Positions 48,401 through 57,914 of a stretch of DNA of 64,000 nucleotides are shown here, piece after piece (within the stretch, counting starts at the first letter, position 1; every line of letters starts with the position of its first letter). The stretch covers positions 16,652,306 through 16,716,305 of the forward strand of contig JABAKD010000020.1 in assembly GCA_012845835.1 (NCBI GenBank), in the 5' to 3' direction. The translations under genes and the position numbers were made by a program. The notes beneath the pieces were generated by a model. The model did no database searches and was not told the DNA's origin. It saw nothing but the letters and a program-made list of their open reading frames with translations. The stretch is from Undaria pinnatifida. Its lineage: Eukaryota > Sar > Phaeophyceae > Laminariales > Alariaceae.

Positions 48401-51400
48401 TCTTGCCTCAACTCCACTCTGCTAAAAACTGTGGTACGTTTACAAATTTCTAGGCACACTTGTGTGGTGCACCTGGTCAACCTGGTACCGATAAGTTTAG
48501 AAACATTGACGGGAAGGCCAAGACCAAGAAGTTATGTGGTTGTAGAAGAAACGATAACTACGCAAAGGGTTGTTTGTTTGTTGCCTTCTTTGTCGACATT
48601 CGCGCTGATACCTCTCCACAGGAAAATCTTGTGCACATATTTCTGGGTGTTTTTTGCAACATTTTTTCAAATAGTTTTTGTGAAATACCTTTTTTGGTGG
48701 TTTGTTTTTTGTTTCTGTTTTTGTTTCGTTGCTATTTTGCACGGTTTTTATTTAATGCGTTGTTGACTTTTTTTGGAATGTTTCGTGTAAGGTTTTTCTC
48801 GTATGATGACCAATTTTTCGTCGCGCACCTTCCTCTGCGATCGATTGACCAATCGCCGCATGCAGTGGTGGTGTCCCCCGATGCGGGCGGAGTGTACCGC
48901 GCCAAGAAGTTCAGGGAGGGGCTAGCCTACCGCTACGGCCTTGACGCGGGGCTGGCAATGATCATCAAGCAGAGGGCCAAGGCTAACGAGGCAAGCGGCG
49001 TGGCGGGGGAGGGCGGGTGTGTTTGGGGGGGGGGCGCTGGTTGCTGCTGTTGCTGTTGTCGCTGTTGCTGTTGCTGTTGCTGTTGTTGCTTTTGTTTTTC
49101 CATATCGATCACCCGCAATAACAATGCTGCTATCGCATACCCTGCCGCCCACATTAGGTGGACCGCATGGACCTTGTCGGTAGTGTGGAGGATTCGGATG
49201 TGATCATCGTGGACGACATGATCGACACTGCCGGAACACTTTGCAAGGCCGCTAGCGTGCTCAAGGAGTTCGGAGGTAAGCACCGCTAGAGCGCGAACAG
49301 AGCGACAGTGTCGTCACGATGTTTTTCGCCATTTTTTTTCTTGTTCGCGCCATTTTTTGACAGGAATGGCAGTGGAACTGGAGCAACTCGTTTACCAAAA
49401 CGTTCCGAGGTAACATAGTACAGGTGTTGTTTGCGCGCGAGGACGGGGGTGGGGCTTGGGGCGGCCGGACGGCTGGGGATGCAGAGGGAGATAGGAAGAG
49501 GAGTTGGGGGGGGGGGGGATGTAGAGGGGTTACGAGGAGCTAGGGTGTAAGGGTGGGAGGGCGGGGAGGGGGGCTTTCAATGGCAGACGCTGTTTGGCGC
49601 ACCCTCCTCGTTGGTGAAAGGTGGAAGGGGTTTCTGGTGATTGTTGTGCAGTTCTGTATGTGTGTGTTTTCCGGAGAAGAGGTTTTCGCGCGCCGTTGAC
49701 CCCTTGTCGCGTTTTCTTTCATCCTTTTGCATTATTTGTTTTGTTTATATATACCGAACTCATGTGGCAGGCTCGTCATCAGGCACCTGTTGTGCTTTAC
49801 AGCCTTTTTTGGAAAATTGGGTTTTAAAGGTAGGCGTATAGCGGCAAGCCAGCCACGCCGACGTCTACGCCGAGCAGTGGCAGCTTTGTGTGTTTGATGG
49901 TCGTGTGTTCACGATGGGAAGACGAAGAAGCCTCCACGACCACGCCGCTGTGGCTTCGTATGGCTGTCTTGGATAGGATGGCCCCTTCGGCTAATCAACG
50001 CGGCCCAATAAATCGTGCTGTTCGTTAAGCGCCTCCTACTGCGTGTATTGACCCCTCTGGTCAGAAACCTACGGCCATGCACAAACTGAGTACCCCCTCC
50101 CCTCCCTCCCCCTGTTCCTTTCCTCCGTTTTGCCTCTCCGCCCCTTCCCCCCGCCCCGGTTCCTTCTCGCATATCGCTTGTCGCCCACGCTTAAAAATGT
50201 AAAGCCCGACGCGTGTTTGCGTTCGCTTCGCACGGGCTGTTCAACGGCCCGGCCAACACTCGACTCGCGGAGAGCGCGTTGTCCGAGGTAACTATCCGAC
50301 TCGATCATGTTTATTGAAATAGGTGCTTCTTGGATATTATTGGATACCTATGTGAAGACGGCAAATGCTATTGTGTGTAGTTAGTATAGGAGTATGCCGA
50401 CTTGACGGTATTTATTGAAATCGGTGGTGTAAGGTACCTTTCTGACAACGGCAAAAGTTATGTAGGACTATCCCGATTCCATGATGTTCACTGGAATAGA
50501 GAGTTTTTGGATTCCTTGGTGAAGAAGACGGTACGCTGTTGAAGACGGTACGCACATTTATAGGATGATGCCGACTTGATATATATTATTAAAAAAATAA
50601 AATACACTCTAGCTGTGAGATCGAAGATTTCGTCGAAACCCATATTTGCAAGCTTTGTGTGATACTCCGATCGCGCGTATTACTGGGTGTGTGTTGAAGT
50701 CAATGGTTTGTGGATACCGGTGTCTTTAGACGGTAATTATTTTATAACTAATTTTCAAGGACGTCAGCCGTGAGTTTGACGAATTTCAGGTCAATACTCA
50801 TCTTTGCAAGCTGCGTTGTTGGTACAGTACTCGTAATATACTATATAAGCGAGTTTTGATTGGGAGGTGTCTTATTTTTTGTCCACTATAATGGTAAGTA
50901 TTGGTATTTATACTTGAGGTGGGGAATTTTGAGCTAGGTAAAACATCACATCTATTTTATAAATTTATTACTGTAGTTTCCACTATACTGCTTTATCATA
51001 TGTATGGTAGGCGGTTTATTTTGTTTTTCTCCCCCCGGGGACTTTAATATCAGGAAGAGTACGAATACAGAATATTATAAGTTATCTATATGTTGCTCTT
51101 AATACAGCATTCAAGAATTAAAGTCATCTACTCCCACCCCCAAAAAGGATTAAAAACTCTATGGGACACGAACCCACCTTTTCAAATTGATACGCTGTCA
51201 CTCTAATATTTAAATACATGTATATGTTTTCAGGACATCAGGTGTGAGTTCGGCGAATTTTGAATCTGCTTGCTGATACTTGTACTATGCTATGTGGGTG
51301 AAATATTCTTGGGAGGGGTTCTTTTCTTTTATAAACAAATGTTCTTCTCCACTACATTGATTTGTGTTAGTATTTTTACTTTTGGTGGGGAATTTTGAAG

Positions 51401-52932
51401 TAATCTATCATGTCTGTTTTATAAATTTATTTCTGTAATTTCCACTATATTGCTCTACCATGTGTGTGGTGGATGGTATACGGATGGATGGTATGGTCAT
51501 GGTTGTTGGTACTTGTGGTTGAGTGCGTAAGTAAGATTTTCCTGCCTGGGGGTGGTTTTATATTATTATTATTATTTATTTTATTTTTCACTATAATGGC
51601 GGTTTATATCGGGAGTATGAAGACCGTAGTAGTGATCTGTTAAATATCAGGTAAAAGTTTCACCCTAAAAGTTATAAATAAAATAAAATAAAGCCAGATA
51701 AATAAAATTATTGAACAAAATTAATTATACTATCACCACAACATTTTTCATGTAAAAGCCCCACCCTAAAAGACGGAAATCGGTGAGCCACGAACCCACG
51801 GTTTTAAATTAATACGTTATCACCCTAACATAAAAAATTCCACCCTTGAAAAACAAAACAGGAGTCGGTGAGCATAAAGTAATACGCTGTCATCGTAATA
51901 TAAATGAAAAAATCCAATCGCCCTTCCCCCCCCCAAAAAAAACAACCGGAGTCAGTGAGCCTCGAATCCACGGCTCTAAATTGATACGTTGTCTCTAATG
52001 TGAAAAAAAAAAAAAAAAAACGGAGATCGGCGCGCGTCGAACCCAAGATTCTAGAGTAATACGCTGGCTAACTATTAATAACGCAATGACCACAGCTACC
52101 ATGGATGCGTATCTGTAAATTATGTTTTTATAAATGAGCTTTTGTTTACAACAGTAGCTGATCGTACTAAATATTAATCTTTATGTGGCACCATTTATAT
52201 TACTGAGTCATATCATGCAAAAGTTGCGAAGTTGTTCCCCCGCATGGGGAATAATTTTTACCACCTGATAATTACACTGGCTACTTGTACTAGGTTACTG
52301 ACGTCATATATATGAAGAATCGATGAATTGGAAGTACACCTCGTACTCATCATGGCAAATCGACGAGTTGTGTGAGCATGGATTGCAAGCTGACAAATTT
52401 TGAGCATGACTACTGAGCACCACGGGCAAGTTATGGTATACTCATGGTACTTCCCTTGTATAGGCAGTGTACAGCAGCCGTGTATATCCAGTCCGTCCCA
52501 TCCTTCCTGACTTGTTATGGTCGCTCCATTATGAGTGCTTGTATCCCGTCCATGACATGTCATCCTCGTTTTTCTTGGACCGCACTTCTTTTCAGTTATT
52601 TTCACTCGTATATTAAACTCCTTCATCACCAAATGTTCACCTGTATGTTTGCCGCAGATGAAGGAAGTCTTTCACTTTTTCAGCACGTGAACAGCTTATC
52701 AATGTACGGGACCACTTTTCATGATTTTGCTGGTATCCGTTCCATGCCCCCGAACCAACTACCTGTGGTATATACACATTTATGTATGCAGGTTGTTGTT
52801 TTGGACACAATCCCTCTCAGCGCCGACTGCGCGAACAACCCGAAGATCATCCAGCTGTCTGTGGCGCATCTTCTGGCTCAGGCGGTGTACAACATTCACC
52901 ACAAGAAGTCTATCTCCGCTCTTTTCAAGTGA
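45462..52932 (+). CDS. PRPS: Ribose-phosphate pyrophosphokinase (PRPP synthetase), 8 exons
   Basis: It makes PRPP from ribose 5-phosphate and ATP for purine, pyrimidine, His and Trp synthesis. Exons: 45462-45545, 46046-46171, 47001-47139, 48179-48316, 48866-48990, 49158-49275, 50205-50287, 52792-52932. Phases match throughout and give 317 aa, the normal class I length. Blocks in order: [98 protein letters not shown], the PRPP-binding loop [31 protein letters not shown] and [13 protein letters not shown]. Intron 5 (48991-49157) begins GC, not GT. Intron 3 holds a family A repeat and intron 7 is 2.5 kb. An in-frame acceptor (TTGACAG) just before the ATG leaves room for an upstream leader exon coding a targeting peptide. 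Confidence 0.95.
46700..46900 (+). repeat. GGT/GCT trinucleotide tract in PRPS intron 2
   Basis: A (GGTGGT)n run at 46718-46780 and a degenerate GTTGCTGCC run to about 46900, preceded by G and C homopolymers at 46450 and 46542. Confidence 0.85.
47190..47600 (+). repeat. Dispersed repeat family A, copy 3, within PRPS intron 3
   Basis: It has the full layout: pyrimidine (CTTTT)n tract 47190-47240, the body with GACCTGGCACATCGTAGGCTG, the ATTATGCGAG end and an (AAC)n tail at 47565-47588. It is directly oriented like copy 1 and begins about 50 bp after the exon 3 donor. Confidence 0.85.
47588..47850 (+). repeat. About 180-bp tandem duplication after family A copy 3
   Basis: CACCCAGTCATGAGAGGCAC, ACACAGAGAGGGAGAGCGAT and a G-run recur at about 47600 and 47767. 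The terminal part of family A (GTCACTGGAGCCTGTCCTGT ... AACAACAAC) lies between them, so the duplication took the repeat's tail and its flank together. Confidence 0.85.
50595..50705 (-). repeat. Repeat family B, copy 4 (in PRPS intron 7)
   Basis: Its minus strand reads [17 protein letters not shown] from 50643 and stays close to copy 2 upstream (ACACACCCAGTAATACGCGC). Confidence 0.7.
50747..50812 (+). repeat. Repeat family C, copy 3
   Basis: TTTTCAAGGACGTCAGCCGTG and GACGAATTTCAGGTCAATACT are followed by CATCTTTGCAAGCTG, a word shared with family B. A weaker copy lies at 51228-51262. Confidence 0.65.
51160..52075 (-). repeat. Tandem cluster of degenerate tRNA-like modules (family E)
   Basis: Five spaced modules occur at 51165, 51782, 51862, 51952 and 52024. 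On the minus strand each carries a GTATTA-type anticodon-arm-like segment and, in four of them, a T-arm/B-box-like segment (GTGGGTTCG or TTGGGTTCGACG). The third module lacks the T-arm. Intervening DNA is A-rich. They look like decayed tRNA-derived SINE heads; none folds into a complete tRNA. Confidence 0.5.
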
Positions 52933-53027
52933 AAAAACCAAAACACCAAAGGTTCGACGAACAAGAAAGGAAGGGTGAGGAAACCCCACAAGTTTTGTTT
53001 ATGAAGAGGACGGCCGATCCCCTTTCC

Positions 53028-53110
53028 TGCTGGGGGGGGGACGGTCGCCCCCCGTCCCTATTGGGGGGGACGGTAACCCCCCGTCCCCTATGAAGGAGAC
53101 GGTCATCACG
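53028..53110. repeat. G-run/C-run hairpins directly downstream of PRPS
   Basis: GGGGGGGACGGTCGCCCCCCGTCC and GGGGGGACGGTAACCCCCCGTCC form two adjacent quasi-palindromes within about 180 bp of the PRPS stop codon. They could form hairpins or G-quadruplexes in the 3' untranslated region. Confidence 0.6.
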
Positions 53111-54605
53111 GCCCGCCCGTCACTGTACGACCCGTCCCCGGACAAGGGTGGGTGGTGACGGCGACGACGTGCAGCAGTTACCTCGAGCGCGTGTATTTCC
53201 CAGTAGGGTGGGTGTCCACGAAATACAGACGAGGTCTCCGGCCGTGTGTGAGATAATAATAAGAGAGAGGTACGCCGCACCAGAGGGGGCTTGGAAATTG
53301 TTTTGGGGAGTTAGGGGGCTTAGCGATGAGGGGGTGTTTTTCACATGTCCCCGGTGGGCGTAACGCCGTATGTTTTGTTCGTCGCCGGTTTCGGCGGCAC
53401 TGGGCTGGATGGGCGGGAGGGAGGAGGGTGAAAGGGTGGGTGGGTGGGTTGGATTCGAGGCTGGGGGTTTAAGTCTACGTTTTGTATGTGAGGCGGTAAG
53501 GCGTGTCGTTTGGGGAGGTTTTTGCAGCACGAGAAATATTCGAGCACAAAGAGAGAACGTGCAAACGTCCAAAAATGAAGAACAAAAGCTCCATGATGAA
53601 AACCGATTTCACAAAGTTTGGTGTCCGGTTGCATCATATGTATGCTGTAGGTCAAGGGGGGGGTGAGCGCGTGCGGAAACAGAGGTGTTGAGGAAGGGGG
53701 CAAAGGAATGCGGGTGTGGGGGAGTCGTGTTTTCCCCTCGTTTAATGTCGGTTGGTTAGTTGTGTCGTGATTTTCGTGTTTTAGCATCAAAGAGGTTTGC
53801 ACCGTGAACATGTTGTGGCGTGGACGAGTAGAAGAGGGGGAATTTATATCCAGCTTATGATAACCCCCTTTCCACCCCCGGTGTCGATGGGCCTCTTGGG
53901 TGTTCGTCGAAGAAAGAGCGCTTCGCGCGAGACTCGCAAAACCAATCCCCATCTCTTTTTTGGATTGGTGGTAGTTGGATGATAGACGAAAGCGAGGCTA
54001 AAATGTGGTGGTTTCGGGCAGCGCCCCCGCTGCATGCGGGGACGGAGGTGGAGCTGGGGTAGGAGGGCGCGGGGGGGGGGGGGGGGGGGGGAGAATGAGC
54101 GGTTGGCATGCTTGGTCGCGCTCTCTCTTTAGTGTGGTGGTGCCATTGGCTGTGGCTCGCGGAGGGGGAGAAAATACGAGGGTTGGGGCTGACAGCTAAT
54201 TACGCTCTCACGGCATTTTGTTTTATCGTGCCCTAGGTCTCCCCGTACTTTTGGCTCCAGGAAAAACGACGTCATCAGCAAGTACTACTGATAATTGGGA
54301 TGGGTATCGAGAACCGAGTTCGATACGATACCGAGACATGAACATGCTGCAATGGAGGTAGTGCTTTTTGGCCCTTTCTTTTCTAAATGGCGGGGCTCCT
54401 TAACCCACGATCGTAGGAATGCCAATCTTGTTTTTCAACATAAAAATTTTGTATTCATATATAGACCATGGATTTGGCCATCGGATTGTTCTTTCAGTTT
54501 AGTTAACAGCATATTTTTGTGTATATCAGGTATAGAGCTCAAGTGAGAAGCCCCATAGACAAAATGGTTCGAGCACCTTTACCCTAGCATGATGTGTCAA
54601 AAATC
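53111..54605. other. Intergenic, no recognised gene
   Basis: The DNA is GC- and G-run-rich. Open frames of up to 200 codons on the minus strand (for example 53341-53952) are Pro/Thr/His-rich, lack domains, and mirror the G-rich composition. Confidence 0.4.
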
Positions 54606-54611
54606 AACTCG

Positions 54612-54735
54612 AGATACTATTTACGGGGGACCCTAGTAAATAGGACCTACGGTGGACACAAAAACCTATATGTTCATCTATTTTTACTAACAATATTGGG
54701 TCCTATTTACTATCGTCCTCTGTAATACTTGCCAG
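54612..54735. mobile_element. Small foldback/MITE-like element
   Basis: AGTAAATAGGACC (54634-54646) and its exact complement GGTCCTATTTACT (54699-54711) form a 13-bp stem. With scattered mismatches it extends outward to about 30 bp (TACTATTTACGGGGGACC against the complement of GTCCTCTGTAATACT), around a 52-bp AT-rich loop. It has no coding capacity. Family and target duplication are not resolved. Confidence 0.55.
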
Positions 54736-54739
54736 CTGA

Positions 54740-56300
54740 CCTAATACGTCGAAATTTCTCGTTGGTATTGTGAAAAACACGGGGATGCGAGGGGATGGAG
54801 GGGAAATGCGGTCGACACAATATATTGGAAGTGTCGGTAAGCTTCTCAACAAATGCTAACTACCCCACAAGAACAAGAACAACCTGTCGTCTTCTACCTG
54901 CGTATTCACTCACCAGGCCTCCAACGTAGACTTGCTTCAACATAATTGGTAATAGCCCACAAGATGGGGCCAATGTAAAGTGTTGTTGTAAATGAAATTC
55001 CCTTAGAGGACATATCCCAAAAAATGTATCATCCAAATCAATATTCCGGAAGGCGTTCGCTCTTCCCATCGTCCTCACTTGGGGGGGAACCTCGACTTTT
55101 CTATTATCTGGATTCTCGATCATGCCCCCCTTGCATCGCAAACATCCACTCCAGCGTTAATCCTTCATCACGTTACTGACCCTCACGAAGTTTCAGCTCC
55201 TTTGGCGCCGCCTGTTTTTATAGTGTACACCGGCGTCAGTAGCACATCTCGCTCTCTCTCGCGGAGCCCCGCAAATAGCGTCACCCTCACGAAGTTACCG
55301 CGGGCATTAGCTTGGGCGCCAGGCTGTTTGACTGACGCCGTGTGTGTAATTTACGTATTTGTCAACATTTGTTTTGTGTGTTTTATGCAGTTCGTGCAAG
55401 GTGCTGGTGGCGTTCGCTCATGGTGTTCCTCGCCGCTTCACTTCCCCTTCGGAGCAACAGCGCGTGAATGGCGACTAGACCTATTACTGCAGCCCCTTTG
55501 TGGCTTCAGTGGCGAATCATGCAGAAAGCAAAGGACGACTACCACCGTATCGGCCGCACGAAGCGGCCCGAGATGCTGGGGTAGGGTGTATCCAAACCAA
55601 TGCGAGGAGTTATAACACACGCGCACAGCATGGAGACACTTTTATACTGCTGCACGCTCTTCTTCCAAGTCGCTTTGACAGCATGGCATTCGTCGTTTCG
55701 TTGTTCGCTACACAAATAAAGTCAAACGGGTTAATGTGGCAATCTCTAGGGAGGGTCTCTTCAACGCGGCGACCGAACCCCCGATATCCGTAGTCTTCAT
55801 GCATCCGCTTGTGATTCCGCTTCTCGTTGTTTGCAGCGGCGGATGGCCATATCCAGTTGAATATATGCGCCAGCTGCGCCGCTGTGAGAGAGCGACATCC
55901 GCTGCGTTCGTCCACAGCACAGGACATCTCGCAGAGCCAAGAAGATTCCTCGCCCTGGGATCAGCACCCCCAACAATTCGCGCAGGCCGAGAATCCACCC
56001 CCTGCGTCAATTTCTTGGGTATGCAAGAGAGCCTCCTCTCCGTCCCGGCTAAGGATGAGAGGGTTTATGGTCTAAAGACTACGGCCATACACGGAAATGA
56101 GTAACCCCCCCCCCCCCCTACGAGCCCCCCAATACCTCACGGCGCTTCGCGCTTGGTGCAAGCAAGGTCTGCCTGGTTGGTGAAAACCCGACGTGCTCCG
56201 TCCCGGCACACTGTAGTAGGGACGCGAGGGTCTATGGTCATACGACTACGGCCATACACAAACTGAATCCCCCCCTCCGAGTTTTTGCCAAAAAAACAGC
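54740..56300. other. Interval with weak exon-like frames but no recognised gene
   Basis: A frame at 55079-55615 (+) is open for 178 codons and spans a plausible acceptor (TTTATGCAG at 55390), but I find no domain. Near 56060-56280 two copies of the CTACGGCCATACAC motif precede C-runs. Confidence 0.35.
56079..56275 (+). repeat. Dispersed CTACGGCCATACAC...CCCCC motif, two copies
   Basis: ACTACGGCCATACAC occurs at 56078 and 56245, each preceded by GAGGGTYTATGGTC and followed by a C-run. Related copies lie at 50069 (CTACGGCCATGCACAAACTG) and 11321 (CTACGGCTATGCATGAATTG). The motif matches the conserved start of eukaryotic 5S rRNA (CTACGGCCATAC), but the rest of a 5S gene is not present. Confidence 0.5.
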
Positions 56301-56308
56301 AGTAGAGT

Positions 56309-56816
56309 TGTTGGTGATAGCGGCAGTGTGTATCGGCCGAGCTGTTGTAGATCATCTGATTGGATAGTTTGAATATTGAATTTGTAGTAAGTTGATGCTG
56401 GATATTCTGGGAATATTCTTTGTGGTACTCCGGTATGTTGTACACAAGTACGAGCTATACAATGGACCGTAGGTGTGTGTGTGTCGGTACATTGGTATGT
56501 GATACATTGGACACTTATCCAGCAGGAAGGTTCAGGCATTGTTGCTGTAGGTCTGACTATCAGGCTATTGTCATGTTAGGGGTATTGTTTGTAGTACAGG
56601 CAACAACCCGAGGGTTTTGTGGCACGTCTGAAAGTACATTAGGCCGTGTTCTGTGTTATGCGTGATCGGATAGTTGCATAGTGTGATCCTGAGGGTGAGG
56701 TTGTGCGCGCCCACGAGCGCCCCCACCCTGCTCACTCCACCTTGCCTACCTGTCTCAGAAGGGCAATTGCTCAATAATACAACACCTTTTCCCCAGAAGC
56801 CACGAGTTTACCAACA
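56309..56816 (+). repeat. 5' LTR of the copia element
   Basis: 508 bp, TGTTGG...CCAACA. The sequence immediately downstream (CGCTATAGCGTC) does not match the usual initiator-Met primer site, so the primer tRNA is unknown. Confidence 0.95.
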
Positions 56817-56907
56817 CGCTATAGCGTCAAAGGTGTCTACTGCTCCGTCGTCCCCTTGGACTACACTAGACTGCTGTACGAGAGAGGACTGATCAACCTG
56901 TCTCATC

Positions 56908-57895
56908 ATGGCTGAACCGGGGACACCTGCGGGTGGCCGAGTTCAGAGTAATCCGCAGGATGTTGGTGAGAGGATGGTTTCCCTAGAGACGCAGTTGTCC
57001 CAACTTACGACTTTAGTCACGTCGCTTGTTGATCAACAGAAGGAGCAAGTGGAGTCCTCTGTGTCTGCTGTCGCGCCGGGAGGCGGCGGAACAGAGTATG
57101 CTGGTGGTACGCATTCTACCGATGATGCTACTGGCAGGACCGCGGGAGGTACGGGCGGCGATGCCCAAGGCCTTGGCGTGTCCAGCATGGGGGTTGGGAG
57201 TAGTAGCCTTGCTGGCTAAGGCTTGAACCCTAATGTATTCGTTGTTAATTGTTCCTCTGCTGGTGCTGCAAGCTTTGGTTCGATTGGGATTGGAAGTGGG
57301 GCTGTAGGTAGCCAGTCTTTCGTTCCCGGGACTGTAGGTAGGGCTCTCGGAAGCCAGTCCTCTGTTCCTCCCAAACCTACTCCGTCGAGCAGGTGGTGGG
57401 AAAGTGTCGCCAGTGGAAACAATCTGATTCCTGGGGCCGGCATACTGATACAGGAGAGAAGTTGGGTGGGGGTCCTTTCAAAGTTCCCAAGGCTCCTGTT
57501 TTCGATGGGACAGACGTGCCTTACCCCTCATGGTCGCAGAATTTTCTGCTAAGTGCCCGGCACAACAATCTGTATGAGGCGTTTGTTTCCGAGACTGAGA
57601 TTCCGATTGCTGACATTGGTTTCGACTTGACCCCCTGGGTAGAGAAAGGATTCAGTGTGAGTGTGCTGCGTCAGGCTGAGATGGCATGGTGGTTTCTGTT
57701 CGACTGCTTGAAGAAGGATAGTTTGAAAACTACGGTTCGCCACGCTGGTTCTTCCGGCAAGGGTTTTCGAGTGCTGAAAGATCATTTTCTGCCGTTGAGC
57801 CAGAGTCAGATTCGTGTGCGGAGGAGAAACTCAAATCACTGCGCATGCGTTCGAATGACAATCCCTCGATCTTCTTTGCATCTGTGAGAGAGACG
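56908..57895 (+). pseudogene. copia gag region, broken
   Basis: It starts at ATG 56908 with a Gln/Leu coiled segment (VSLETQLSQLTTLVTSLVDQ). An in-frame TAA at 57217 interrupts it. After a shift near 57440 the gag core reads KVPKAPVFDGTDVPYPSW, TPWVEKGFSVSVLRQAEMAW and CLKKDSLKTTV. A further shift near 57825 moves to EEKLKSLRMRSNDNPSIFFA, followed by another at about 57915. It would assemble the particle if intact. Confidence 0.85.
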
Positions 57896-57914
57896 CTTGG
57901 TGTGCTTCAAATAA

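Noticed and set aside
49850-49890. Exon-like SHADVYA reading in PRPS intron 6
   Set aside because: It could follow GAG TTC GGA G in phase, but no donor lets it continue to the conserved FASHGLF block. The exon at 50205-50287 gives the expected sequence directly.
53341-53952. 203-codon minus-strand frame, Pro/Thr/His-rich
   Set aside because: No domain and no splice signals; the composition mirrors the G-rich plus strand.
55079-55615. 178-codon plus-strand frame
   Set aside because: Considered as an exon because of an acceptor at 55390, but the product has no recognisable domain and mixes intron-like segments.
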